The notes: generated by a model not told the origin, from the letters alone. 36,227 nucleotides of DNA from Candidatus Vogelbacteria bacterium (GCA_016215345.1 JACRKD010000012.1:1-36227); one strand, 5' to 3'; counted from the stretch's first letter, positions 16,177 through 23,396 are shown. Made by a program: numbers and translations.

Positions 16177-17127
16177 CAATAAAATCAATCCGATAATTCG
16201 GTCTTTATGCGATGGATCACTTTCAGCAACAAGAACGGTAAGTGCTGTAAGCGCGGAGGGGGTTAATTTAGACGTATCCAGGATATTAGCTTGCTTTAAA
16301 AACCAGACGAATGCAAAAGCGCCCGATCGCTTATTACCGTCGGTATAAGGATGATTCTTCACCATAAAATACAAAAGGTGTGCGGCTTTTTCTTCTACGG
16401 TCGGATAAAGTTCATTACCGCCAAAGGATTGCATTACGTTACCAACAATTCCCGCGACCGATCCCGCGCTCCGCTCATGACCAAATATTTCTGTCGCTTC
16501 ATCTTTTCCGATTAAAGTTCGACGTAGTTCCTTCAACCCTTCCGATACATTGGTAACGGTAATATCGACTTTTTTCTTTGTCAGTTTACCTTTTGGTGAA
16601 CGCTCCTTATCGTATGCATCAAGCGAGATCCATGTATCTGCAAATAGAGTAATTAGTTCAACCACATCTTTCGGATTAATCGAGGAACATGAAGGCAGAA
16701 GTTCCTTAACATCATCAACCATTCTCAAAAACTGCGCATAATTTTTCGCAACACGGCTTTTGTTTATTGCGAACCCATCCACAATATAGTTTCGTAATGT
16801 CTTCGTCGCCCAACGTCGAAACTCTATCGCGACCCTTGAATTTATCCTGTACCCAACACCCAAAATTACGTCGAATGAATAGAGGGTTAGCGGTTTATCG
16901 GAATTTGCATTATGCATTTTTTGCATATTGCTTTTCTCATCAATTTCACCATCTTTAAATATGTTATGAATATGACGAGACACTACCGACTGATCCACAC
17001 CAAAAAGATCTACAATCTGTGCCTGTGTAGCCCATATGGTCTCATGCGAAAAATCCCCGCGAAGTTCGATCGCACCATTCTTCGCCTGATATATAATCAC
17101 CCCTTTATTTTTCTGTGTGTTTTTCAT
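16162..17127 (-). CDS. RhuM-type protein with C-terminal Fic/Doc domain
   Basis: Start at ATG 17127 (MKNTQKNKG), 7 nt after a TAGAAT -10; the track's TTG is 6 nt earlier. About 321 residues. The N-terminal half (to about 130) is the RhuM/virulence-protein domain: IWATQAQIVDLFGVDQSVVSRHIHNIF, YSFDVILGVGYRINS, EFRRWATKTLRNYIVDGF. The C-terminal half is a Fic/Doc domain with HPYTDGNKRSGAFAF (near 257), the nucleotide-transfer loop. The combination is widespread in accessory DNA; the target is unknown, AMPylation or phosphorylation of a host protein being the family activity. It is a single-gene unit next to the cupredoxin end of the copper operon. Confidence 0.85.
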   Translation of the reverse strand: MKNTQKNKGVIIYQAKNGAIELRGDFSHETIWATQAQIVDLFGVDQSVVSRHIHNIFKDGEIDEKSNMQKMHNANSDKPLTLYSFDVILGVGYRINSRVAIEFRRWATKTLRNYIVDGFAINKSRVAKNYAQFLRMVDDVKELLPSCSSINPKDVVELITLFADTWISLDAYDKERSPKGKLTKKKVDITVTNVSEGLKELRRTLIGKDEATEIFGHERSAGSVAGIVGNVMQSFGGNELYPTVEEKAAHLLYFMVKNHPYTDGNKRSGAFAFVWFLKQANILDTSKLTPSALTALTVLVAESDPSHKDRIIGLILLLLKK

Positions 17128-17134
17128 CCTCAAG

Positions 17135-17162
17135 ATTCTATCACATTGTTCTACTCAACAAT
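17135..17162 (-). promoter_or_regulatory. leaderless-type promoter of the RhuM-Fic gene
   Basis: Extended -10 TGATAGAAT with core TAGAAT at 17135-17140, then 7 nt to the ATG. A weak -35 ATTGTT lies 16 nt upstream. It overlaps the stop of the cupredoxin gene, so it lies inside the tail of the copper operon. Confidence 0.38.
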
Positions 17163-17513
17163 TATTTTTCCATGATACATATTCATCCCGCAGGAGTAAG
17201 TAAATTCGCCTATTTTGTTTGGCGTGATTTGGATAAAAACTTTTTGATTGAGGGGCAAAATCTTACGGATATTAAAATCTCCAAACACCACCTCCTCCAG
17301 ACACCCGGTCGGATCAGTACGAGTGAAATTAAGCGTAGTCGTCTTTCCCACTGGCACAGATATAACCTCTGGGTTATATCCTCCCTCCACCTTTATATCA
17401 ATAGAACCGGAAACCGCCACCGCCTTTTTATCTTTTTTATTCATAAAAAACCAATAAACAAAAACTATTGCTACTAATCCCACGACTATAACCAAAATTT
17501 TATCCGGAGTCAT
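17151..17513 (-). CDS. membrane-anchored cupredoxin-like protein, last gene of the CsoR operon
   Basis: 120 residues: N-terminal helix (about 5-24), a short lysine-rich cytosolic patch placement (NKKDKK) after it, then a cupredoxin domain starting VEGGYNPEVISVPVGK. Potential copper ligands are the Cys in DPTGCLEEVV and the C-terminal CGMNMYHGKI. It is related in layout to the 150-aa cupredoxin of the copA operon (both end C-G-M-x-M-Y). It is likely an extracytoplasmic copper binder. It lies 36 nt after the 87-aa membrane gene, and the operon seems to end here; no terminator is obvious. Confidence 0.75.
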   Translation of the reverse strand: MTPDKILVIVVGLVAIVFVYWFFMNKKDKKAVAVSGSIDIKVEGGYNPEVISVPVGKTTTLNFTRTDPTGCLEEVVFGDFNIRKILPLNQKVFIQITPNKIGEFTYSCGMNMYHGKIIVE

Positions 17514-17549
17514 TGTATTTTTTATAAAGTTATAAAAGGCAGTCCCGTG

Positions 17550-17813
17550 TTACTGCTCGATACTAGAATTGTGCATCCAAACATAGTACCAACCAAAAAA
17601 CCAAGCTCCAATAAATACATAGACCGCTCCGAGCAAGAAACTGCCAAGGTCTAACCAAGTAAATCCCGGAAGTGTTTCAAAAAGTAAATGGTGTAATTTC
17701 ACTGCTTCCACGCTACGAAGAGGCAAAAGGCCGCCCAAAACACATAGCGTATAAACAATTTCTCCACCCAAAACGCACTTCCACACATACGATTGAAAAT
17801 TTAATTTCCCCAT
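17550..17813 (-). CDS. small two-helix membrane protein (DUF5676-like)
   Basis: I choose the inner ATG at 17813 (MGKLNFQSYVWK); the longer ORF adds a basic leader. 87 residues with two membrane helices (about 12-30 and 52-78). The C-terminal helix SFLLGAVYVFIGAWFFGWYYVW recalls the DUF5676 small membrane proteins often found beside copper genes; this match is from memory and is tentative. A PxR-SVEAVKLHHLLFE segment between the helices has adjacent His residues. It is the tenth gene of the CsoR operon. Confidence 0.62.
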   Translation of the reverse strand: MGKLNFQSYVWKCVLGGEIVYTLCVLGGLLPLRSVEAVKLHHLLFETLPGFTWLDLGSFLLGAVYVFIGAWFFGWYYVWMHNSSIEQ

Positions 17814-17866
17814 ATTTTTATAATTATTTAATAATCTATCTCGCCCGCGCAAAGCTACCTTGTGCG

Positions 17867-18622
17867 CTAAACATACCCCCTCCCCCTATGTGCTATTATA
17901 GCATGTCCAGCATATGAGATCATAACCCCAAGAGCAACAACAGACACAAACAGTCCGAAACCTTCATTATACGGGTCGCTGAACAATCCAACATCAGAGT
18001 GGGGAATCGAAATTGAAAGAATGAAATAGGTTCCAAGAGTAATCGCCCTCGTCTGAAGCCATCTTTCTCTATCAACAAACGCCACGACGAGCGCGGACAG
18101 AAGTACGGTGAGATGATGAATGGAGCTTAGAGTATAATTCAAATAAATAAACACCCAATTCCAAATAGTATAGCCGATAATCCACGCTAGGGACATTCCG
18201 TCCCAATGAACGTCTTTGTATTTTCCGTCGGTACCCAGATGAATAGTATCCACCCTATTCAATGTAAGAATTACCAAGAGACCGGCCACCGCATTAAGAT
18301 AGTTCGCAATATTGCCAGCCGAAATGTCCTTAATAACCGCCTCAAGAATATTGGCAACAAGAAATAGATAGATAGCCCATCGACCAAAACTTGTACGTCC
18401 GAGACTAGTAACCCTAAACAAAACAATCAAAACAATGCCCGCCATAACGGAAAATCCCTTAACCCACGGGAACCAACCCAAAACTCCTGATGATTCCCAA
18501 TAAGGAATAAGCAAAATTGGAATAACCGTAAATGTAACCAACGTTAATTTTGGACAACGACGAAATATCTCTTCCATCAGAAGTAAAATAATAAATATAA
18601 ACAAAAAATACAGTAAGGTCAT
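17867..18622 (-). CDS. polytopic membrane protein, DUF5692-like
   Basis: 251 residues with about seven or eight membrane helices and very short loops. Features are WESSGVLGWFPWVKGFSV, WAIYLFLVANILEAVIKD, and a WIIGYTIWNWVFIYLNY helix rich in Trp and Asn. I believe this is the DUF5692 family of uncharacterised bacterial membrane proteins, but cannot confirm it here. No redox Cys is present in the helices. It lies 23 nt after the Gly/Met-rich gene and belongs to the CsoR operon; its role in copper handling is inferred only from that. Confidence 0.7.
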   Translation of the reverse strand: MTLLYFLFIFIILLLMEEIFRRCPKLTLVTFTVIPILLIPYWESSGVLGWFPWVKGFSVMAGIVLIVLFRVTSLGRTSFGRWAIYLFLVANILEAVIKDISAGNIANYLNAVAGLLVILTLNRVDTIHLGTDGKYKDVHWDGMSLAWIIGYTIWNWVFIYLNYTLSSIHHLTVLLSALVVAFVDRERWLQTRAITLGTYFILSISIPHSDVGLFSDPYNEGFGLFVSVVALGVMISYAGHAIIAHRGRGYV

Positions 18623-18645
18623 AAAAATCCCTCCTATATCACGTT

Positions 18646-19194
18646 TTACTTCTTCGAAAAAACTTTACGGCCTAACCAAACGACGGCCAAAACTAAAAGT
18701 ACTGTGACTAGAATTTGGTAGATTAACCCGAACCAATACATACCAGTCGATGACCCGCCCCAATTGCCCATCATACCGTAGCCACCATATCGAGATCCGT
18801 ATCCACCCATCATGCTTCCATATCCTCCCCAGCTACCCATCATTCCATATCCGTAATTAGAAACGCCCGTGCTGTCGTAACCTGTACCCAAAAATTGCTT
18901 ACCCATCTGAATATGCATAGCCCGCTCACCTGTCTCGCCAAATCTCGCAACTAAGGATTGATTCATGGCCTCATGCCCCGCCACCATCATAAGGCCCATG
19001 GCATACTCCCCCACTAGCTCAAACTGCTCATCGTTTAGTGAAGAGTATTGAAGCGTTTTGGCCTGAACTTGCTCTACGATGGCCCGACCCTCCGCCTCCT
19101 CTTCGGCTACCGAGGCCGCGAAAGCCACAGACGATCCCATCGACACGGCTATTAGTAATATCCCCGATAAAATTGCGATATCTTTTTTACTCAT
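18646..19194 (-). CDS. secreted/anchored Gly-Tyr-Met-rich protein, probable metal binder
   Basis: 182 residues: signal peptide (about 1-30, VAFA), an acidic helical region with LMMVAGHEAMNQSL and MHIQMGKQ, then a Gly/Tyr/Met-rich region (about 110-145: GYGMMGSWGGYGSMMGGYG) and a C-terminal membrane helix with a basic end. The Met and His clusters fit Cu(I)/Ag(I) binding outside the membrane, as in periplasmic Met-rich copper proteins. No family recognised. It is 44 nt after the 47-aa gene in the CsoR operon. Confidence 0.75.
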   Translation of the reverse strand: MSKKDIAILSGILLIAVSMGSSVAFAASVAEEEAEGRAIVEQVQAKTLQYSSLNDEQFELVGEYAMGLMMVAGHEAMNQSLVARFGETGERAMHIQMGKQFLGTGYDSTGVSNYGYGMMGSWGGYGSMMGGYGSRYGGYGMMGNWGGSSTGMYWFGLIYQILVTVLLVLAVVWLGRKVFSKK

Positions 19195-19238
19195 ACCAAT
19201 AAAATTATTTTTGTAAATCTAACTATAATTGTATCATT

Positions 19239-19382
19239 TTAATGACAACATGAGTGATCTTTTTGATGCTCGTCATTTTTGAGCGAACTCTTTTTCTCTT
19301 CACATGACCCGTGTCCGCGCCTCACCATCCACAAATGACTTAGAACACAGAGCCCAAGCAATATCCACAATATATAATCCAT
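19239..19382 (-). CDS. 47-aa membrane protein with His/Cys tail (absent from ORF track)
   Basis: Read directly from the sequence: ATG at 19382 to TAA at 19239, 47 residues. One hydrophobic helix (MDYILWILLGLCVLSHLWMV), a basic stop-transfer RRGHG, then a hydrophilic tail with C-E-E-K-K and the ending HQKDHSCCH. It resembles DUF2933-type mini membrane proteins found with copper genes, but is shorter. The His/Cys cluster predicts metal binding on the cytosolic side. It lies 18 nt after the stop of the 304-aa gene and 44 nt before the next gene, filling an otherwise empty 200-nt gap in the operon. Confidence 0.65.
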   Translation of the reverse strand: MDYILWILLGLCVLSHLWMVRRGHGSCEEKKSSLKNDEHQKDHSCCH

Positions 19383-19400
19383 AATATTATTTTAAGACTA

Positions 19401-20315
19401 TTAAACACTGCAACCACCGCCACTCGCGCCACCACTATCTGGTTTGGTCACTGCCGATTTTATTTTGGCAAATCCTCCTCCGCTGGAATAATCGAACCCC
19501 AAGACCTCCCTAGGAGAAACATCCGCCCAGTCAATTCCTCGACCTTGCATATATGTCGCGATAGTTAAGTAGGTGTCCGGAAACCAATAGGAATTAACGG
19601 CAAGCGCGGCCTTATACATTTCATCCTCGCTCACACCTTGCGAGGCCATTAACTCAAGAAGTCCTAGCATAGCCATCCCATGATTACAATCCGGAAAGTG
19701 AGTGGAATTACCGCAACAAGGCCGATAAATATTTCTCGACACCCTCCCTACAAGAGCCTGCTGGTCAGAAGTTAAATCAAAAAACTTATGTTTGCTGTAA
19801 TGGTCCATCGGACTCCCTTTCGAAACAGTCCAACCGCCGGTTGAAGCAAAGTTACTGGCATCGCCGGATGACATCATCTCCCCAGAATCCAAAACAGGAT
19901 TCTTACTAGAAAGACCAAGCGCCCAGAGCAAGTTGAGGAGGTACGGCGCGTTGTCTTTCGTAATTTTAGCGCGGTCAGGATTATCACCAAACAACAACTT
20001 CTTTTCTTCTTCTCCAAGACCACCGCGACCGGCATAAATCTCTTCTAATTTACTGGCATCAATAACCCCCTCTTTAACGAGCCGCGCGCCAAGATCTCCC
20101 CATATAATCGGTAAGACTACGCCAGACGACGGTAAAACATCTCCTTCGGAGACCACAGCCTGTCCAAGAGAAGCGCTAGCTCTATTCCCGCCAGGGGACG
20201 ACACCTCCGCACCGCCCCGCGTGCCGGATAACGCCATAACAAATATTATTATAGTGGCGACAGTTATCGCGATGGAAGACGTAAGACTATCTTTATTTAT
20301 TTCTTCATTTGGCAT
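19401..20315 (-). CDS. secreted/anchored protein with CC-x8-C-x-H motif, unknown family
   Basis: 304 residues: N-terminal anchor helix (about 12-30), a Gly/Ser linker, a first domain with a helix-turn PSSGVVLPIIWGDLG, and a helical second domain. The most striking segment is RPCCGNSTHFPDCNHGMAML (near 198-217), holding three Cys and two His, a likely metal or [haem-like] ligand set, followed by a helix rich in Met and Ala. The C-terminus is GGGCSV, a third isolated Cys. I recall similar proteins only as hypothetical CPR proteins. Sixth gene of the CsoR operon, between two Cys-tailed membrane proteins. Confidence 0.75.
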   Translation of the reverse strand: MPNEEINKDSLTSSIAITVATIIIFVMALSGTRGGAEVSSPGGNRASASLGQAVVSEGDVLPSSGVVLPIIWGDLGARLVKEGVIDASKLEEIYAGRGGLGEEEKKLLFGDNPDRAKITKDNAPYLLNLLWALGLSSKNPVLDSGEMMSSGDASNFASTGGWTVSKGSPMDHYSKHKFFDLTSDQQALVGRVSRNIYRPCCGNSTHFPDCNHGMAMLGLLELMASQGVSEDEMYKAALAVNSYWFPDTYLTIATYMQGRGIDWADVSPREVLGFDYSSGGGFAKIKSAVTKPDSGGASGGGCSV

Positions 20316-20327
20316 GTTTATTTTTTA

Positions 20328-20807
20328 TTAACAACAACCTTTTTTCATCTCTTCGACCAATTTTTCTACTTTTTCTCCGGATCCGTGGAGAAGACTGCGA
20401 GACTGCAACCGATTACTTTTTGTCATATCAATAAATAGGTAAAGTATAACGGCCAAAACAACCAACGCGAACAAAGCGCTAGGCCAATCAAACGATACCA
20501 ACTCATAGGAGAGACCAAACCCCGTCGTCATAAAGAGAGTTTTCCACACAAGTTGTGATCTCCCGCTACGGAGGTTACCCTCCAATTTATACGCGATTCC
20601 CACAATTGAACCACCCATCAAGATCGCGGTCGGCAACTGGAATTCCGTAACGGGAAGCCAGAAGAAAGACATACCTATAAACATTACGATCCATGTGAGA
20701 GATACCCCGACGCACACTGGGCAGATGTTCCATGAAGAAAGTCGGCTAACGGCTCTGGCCGAGAAAGTTACAATCAGGATTGATGATAATACAAGAATTA
20801 TCGTCAT
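20328..20807 (-). CDS. four-helix membrane protein with CPVC and C-terminal CC
   Basis: 159 residues with four membrane helices. A CPVC motif (C29, C32) follows the first helix, NICPVCVGVSLTWI, and the protein ends EEMKKGCC (C158, C159). Two Cys pairs suggest a thiol relay or a Cu(I) site; this would fit a partner of the CcdA-like protein encoded 6 nt upstream. No family recognised. The tail is Lys/Glu-rich and helical, probably cytosolic. Fifth gene of the CsoR operon. Confidence 0.75.
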   Translation of the reverse strand: MTIILVLSSILIVTFSARAVSRLSSWNICPVCVGVSLTWIVMFIGMSFFWLPVTEFQLPTAILMGGSIVGIAYKLEGNLRSGRSQLVWKTLFMTTGFGLSYELVSFDWPSALFALVVLAVILYLFIDMTKSNRLQSRSLLHGSGEKVEKLVEEMKKGCC

Positions 20808-20813
20808 GTTAAT

Positions 20814-21593
20814 TTAGATAAAGAAAATTAAAAATCCAATAATTATCATAATAACACCGGCCCATAATTTTACCTTGCCTATATTTTGAACTTTCCATTC
20901 TTGAATTTTACCCAGGACACTTTTATCCGCGGCGACAAAAAGAACTGCAACAAGCGGAACAATAAGGATCAGATTGTAAAGCAGTAAATAAAGAACGCCA
21001 GAGAAATATGTAACCTGATCGCGGAGAAGTCCTATAACCATGAGATACGGTCCGCCCATGCAAGGGAACTGACAAATGCCAACCAAGAGACCCAAACCAA
21101 ACGCGGCGAATATGGAAGTTCTCTCCATGAGTCGTGCCATCGCGCCGTGAACGCCACTTGGCAGTTTCAACTTGATCGGAAATCTTGGGAAAAATTCATT
21201 TATGATGTTTATAATCCCGAAGACGATAAGCAGTGTGGCACCGAGTTTCCCCATAAAATGCGGGGTGTTAAAGATATGCAAGACCCTGAGAATTCCTAGT
21301 CCGATAAAGAAGTAGGCCGCGAAGATACCAGCAATATACATTCCGCCGATCTGGAGGATTCGCCTTCTCGTCATCTCCACTCCGAAGAGAAAAGCAATTG
21401 TCAGAAGGAGAATAGAAAATGAACACGGATGAACACTATCAAGAAGCGCCGACACGAGGATCAAAGGCAGTAACCACGCCCCTTGATTACTTACCGACCA
21501 AAGGAAAGTTGAGGTTGAAGAACTATTTTTCAGAAAGACAATAGCCACAATCGACACGATAATCACAGCCAAAATTATATTTATTCTTTTCAT
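20814..21593 (-). CDS. CcdA/DsbD-like thiol electron transporter
   Basis: 259 residues with a signal-like first helix and six further membrane helices. The two helix-borne Cys motifs of the CcdA/DsbD family are present: SVHPCSFSILLLTIAFLFG (C57) and GICQFPCMGGPYLMV (near 175-190). Family role: carry electrons from cytosolic thioredoxin to outer-side thiols. Start overlaps nothing; the upstream DUF1573 gene ends 5 nt before. It would reduce the exposed Cys of the other operon products, keeping Cu(I) sites active. Confidence 0.85.
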   Translation of the reverse strand: MKRINIILAVIIVSIVAIVFLKNSSSTSTFLWSVSNQGAWLLPLILVSALLDSVHPCSFSILLLTIAFLFGVEMTRRRILQIGGMYIAGIFAAYFFIGLGILRVLHIFNTPHFMGKLGATLLIVFGIINIINEFFPRFPIKLKLPSGVHGAMARLMERTSIFAAFGLGLLVGICQFPCMGGPYLMVIGLLRDQVTYFSGVLYLLLYNLILIVPLVAVLFVAADKSVLGKIQEWKVQNIGKVKLWAGVIMIIIGFLIFFI

Positions 21594-21598
21594 GGCTT

Positions 21599-22093
21599 TT
21601 ACGGAGTAACCATGGCCTTTATCTCAACTTGGAGCGCGCTGCCATTTTTCTCTGTAACATAGACGAAACGGTCTATAGCACCAACGCCGGCCGGGCCGTG
21701 AGCATTCGGATCGTAAACCACTTCCACCTCCATGGACTCTCCCGACTTAATTGTCTCGTCTGCCGGTGGGACAGCGCCCATTCCGGGCATCCCAAACGGA
21801 CCCTTCTTCGATTCACCCTTAACTATATAAGCCGCTGTACACATGCACGACGTCGTCACACTCGCGATTTTAATTTCATTTTGCGTCGGGTTGTTGATTT
21901 TGAAGACGTGACTCACCTTGCCGTTCGCCATTGAGATTGTGCCGAAATCGTAAAGTTGTTCAGGGGCAGTTATGAGACTCGCCGTATTTTTGTCTTGCGT
22001 CCCAGGTGACGGCTGACTATCAGACTTGAAGGCCAGGACAAAGAACAGGCCCAGAAAAATTATAGAGAATAAAACTATTGCTTTTTTATCCAT
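21599..22093 (-). CDS. DUF1573 domain protein, membrane-anchored
   Basis: 164 residues: an N-terminal helix (about 5-22), then a DUF1573 immunoglobulin-like domain beginning YDFGTISMANGKVSHVFKINN, followed by TTSCMCTAAY with a Cys pair spaced C-M-C, and the closing strand VTEKNGSALQVEIKAMV. DUF1573 proteins are secreted beta-sandwich proteins often near CcdA-type genes. The C-x-C pair could be reduced by the CcdA-like protein encoded next. Third gene of the CsoR operon. Confidence 0.85.
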   Translation of the reverse strand: MDKKAIVLFSIIFLGLFFVLAFKSDSQPSPGTQDKNTASLITAPEQLYDFGTISMANGKVSHVFKINNPTQNEIKIASVTTSCMCTAAYIVKGESKKGPFGMPGMGAVPPADETIKSGESMEVEVVYDPNAHGPAGVGAIDRFVYVTEKNGSALQVEIKAMVTP

Positions 22094-22125
22094 AGAATTA
22101 AACTAAACTGATAAAAACCTTCCAG

Positions 22126-22524
22126 TTAGTTTAAAGATGGGCTATTTTCCAGAAGAGATAACCAATAAAAATCTTTTTGTCGTTTGTTGGAATACGCCAA
22201 GTTAGATCTCGGACCAAAATATATCTGTTGTAATTTCAGCTTTTGTCTCTGATAAAAAATGAGCCCGGTTCCCAGCAGTAAGAACAAGCCTATAATGGAC
22301 AAGGTAAAACCGTATAGAGAGACAATCGTAACATTGGAGAATATGTTGTACGCCCTTATGTGCTGAAGCGCGAAATCGACAGCAGTGGAAACACAAGCAA
22401 CTCCGCTCACTGTAGACGCTATACATCCACCGCCAGAGTGATCCATAGACTCGACCATAGATACAAAACCCAGTATAGTGGTAAAAATAAGAGTTATAAA
22501 TAAAATTGAAGCCAGATATTTCAT
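22126..22524 (-). CDS. small two-helix membrane protein with Cys/His loop
   Basis: 132 residues: signal-anchor helix (about 4-24), an external loop MDHSGGGCIASTVSGVACVS with His and two Cys, a helix segment with FALQHIRAYNIFSN, a second membrane helix (about 65-90) and a basic cytosolic tail. The layout (anchor, D-H, C...C, H, helix) recurs in uncharacterised CPR proteins near metal genes. A metal-sensing or copper-binding loop is inferred. It begins 4 nt after the csoR stop. Confidence 0.7.
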   Translation of the reverse strand: MKYLASILFITLIFTTILGFVSMVESMDHSGGGCIASTVSGVACVSTAVDFALQHIRAYNIFSNVTIVSLYGFTLSIIGLFLLLGTGLIFYQRQKLKLQQIYFGPRSNLAYSNKRQKDFYWLSLLENSPSLN

Positions 22525-22528
22525 CCTT

Positions 22529-22792
22529 TTATCTGCGCTTTAGTCGATAAACTCTAAGTATCTCACCTATCGCTTTTTTCTCACCTCCCGCCTTCATCTG
22601 TCGCAAGGCACAAGTGCTAAGATGACCCTCCACAAGAGAGTCTTCTACGCCGGAAAGCGCTTGTTTAACAGCCGAAGTTTGGGTAATAACATCTATGCAG
22701 TATTTATCATTTTCCACCATATCTTCCAGCCCCCGGATTTGCCCTTCTATGATCTTCAGCCTCCTCAAAATTTTATTCTTCTCCGGATTCAT
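22529..22792 (-). CDS. csoR: CsoR-family copper-sensing repressor
   Basis: 87 residues from the ATG at 22792 (MNPEKNKILRR), chosen because a TATAAT -10 lies 7 nt upstream; the track's longer ATG is inside that interval. The all-helical CsoR/RcnR fold is clear: RLKIIEGQIRGLEDMVE, YCIDVITQTSAV, DSLVEGHLSTCAL. The Cu(I) ligand set C32-H57-C61 of true CsoR proteins is complete (a Ni sensor would have a different set). It should release DNA upon Cu(I) binding. It heads eleven close-spaced minus-strand genes, and its operator is in its own promoter. Confidence 0.92.
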   Translation of the reverse strand: MNPEKNKILRRLKIIEGQIRGLEDMVENDKYCIDVITQTSAVKQALSGVEDSLVEGHLSTCALRQMKAGGEKKAIGEILRVYRLKRR

Positions 22793-22799
22793 TACCTCC

Positions 22800-22829
22800 A
22801 TTATATACCCCCAGAGGGTACAAAGTCAA
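22800..22829 (-). promoter_or_regulatory. csoR promoter with CsoR operator between -35 and -10
   Basis: TTGACT, 18 nt, TATAAT, then 7 nt to the ATG. Inside the spacer is GTACCCTCTGGGGGTATA, with inverted arms TACCC/GGGTA, close in form to known CsoR operators (A/T flanks, C-run and G-run). CsoR bound there would block polymerase, giving copper-induced expression of the whole operon. The GGAGGT between the -10 and ATG is 1 nt from the start and so is unlikely to act as a Shine-Dalgarno. Confidence 0.7.
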
Positions 22830-22842
22830 GTTGTCGCATGAT

Positions 22843-23094
22843 TTATAAATTATTGTATGTATTATCGTTTCTATTATCCACCGAATAAATCTTAATTCCG
22901 ACTGGGGAACTTGACAGGAGTTCGAAGACGACCCTTATCCTCCCGCTTCTTACGCGATACAGATTGCTAAATCCCTTAAGCTTTTTTATGTTTAACATTT
23001 TCCACTCCCCAGAGTATATCTCATCTATCACTCGTTCCATGCAATCCAGTTCCTGCGGGCGGAGTTTGCGAAGAAATTTATCTATTTTATCCAT
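22843..23094 (-). CDS. RelE/ParE-type toxin
   Basis: Start at the ATG 23094 (MDKIDKFLRKL), overlapping the antitoxin stop by 8 nt; the ORF-track start would run deep into the antitoxin. 83 residues with the RelE/ParE core: two N-terminal helices, then MLNIKKLKGFSNLYRVRSGRIRVVFELL, the characteristic 'Y-R-x-R-x-G-x-x-R-V-x-F' strand pair. Catalytic class (ribonuclease or gyrase poison) cannot be decided. It is oriented behind a Phd-type antitoxin, the usual order, and ends about 14 nt before the csoR promoter. Confidence 0.75.
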   Translation of the reverse strand: MDKIDKFLRKLRPQELDCMERVIDEIYSGEWKMLNIKKLKGFSNLYRVRSGRIRVVFELLSSSPVGIKIYSVDNRNDNTYNNL

Positions 23095-23326
23095 TGCGCA
23101 TAGCTCGGAGTCTCTTAAGAACATCCCAACCGTCGATTCCTCTTTTATCAATCTTGGTAAAATCTACAACAGTCTCCCAGCCAGTCCCATCATCGTCCGG
23201 ACTCGAAATTAAAAAAACTGGCTTGGATTTACGGACCACCACATATGACTTCCCCTTCCCCACTTGAGCAATATAATCATTCATATTTAACCTTAGTTCC
23301 TTTAACCCTATGATATTTGTTTTCAT
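23087..23326 (-). CDS. Phd/YefM-type antitoxin
   Basis: Start at the second ATG (23326; MKTNIIGLKELRLN), 7 nt after a TAAACT -10. 79 residues: an N-terminal Phd/YefM DNA-binding fold (IGLKELRLNMNDYIAQVGKGKSYVVVRKSKPVFLIS) and a C-terminal toxin-neutralising tail with acidic and Trp residues (GWETVVDFTKI). It is expected to autorepress at the palindrome over its -35. It forms a two-gene operon with the overlapping toxin. Confidence 0.77.
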   Translation of the reverse strand: MKTNIIGLKELRLNMNDYIAQVGKGKSYVVVRKSKPVFLISSPDDDGTGWETVVDFTKIDKRGIDGWDVLKRLRAMRNG

Positions 23327-23333
23327 GCCCATA

Positions 23334-23362
23334 AGTTTACCTTAAGATTACCCGACGCGCAA
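23334..23362 (-). promoter_or_regulatory. leaderless-type promoter and palindrome of the Phd/RelE module
   Basis: TTGCGC, 17 nt, TAAACT, then 7 nt to the chosen ATG. The -35 is inside the palindrome ACGCGCTTGCGCGT (minus strand; 23355-23368), a probable autoregulatory site. The downstream GGTAAACT...GGCATG layout recurs at the second toxin-antitoxin module near 33.4 kb. Confidence 0.5.
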
Positions 23363-23396
23363 GCGCGTTAATTTATATTCTATTGTGTATCGTGGC

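Noticed and set aside
17875-17895. CsoR-like GGGGGTATG half-site before the 87-aa gene
   Set aside because: It encodes the end of the DUF5692-like protein (RGRGYV) and has G-runs in the same direction, without the inverted arms of an operator.
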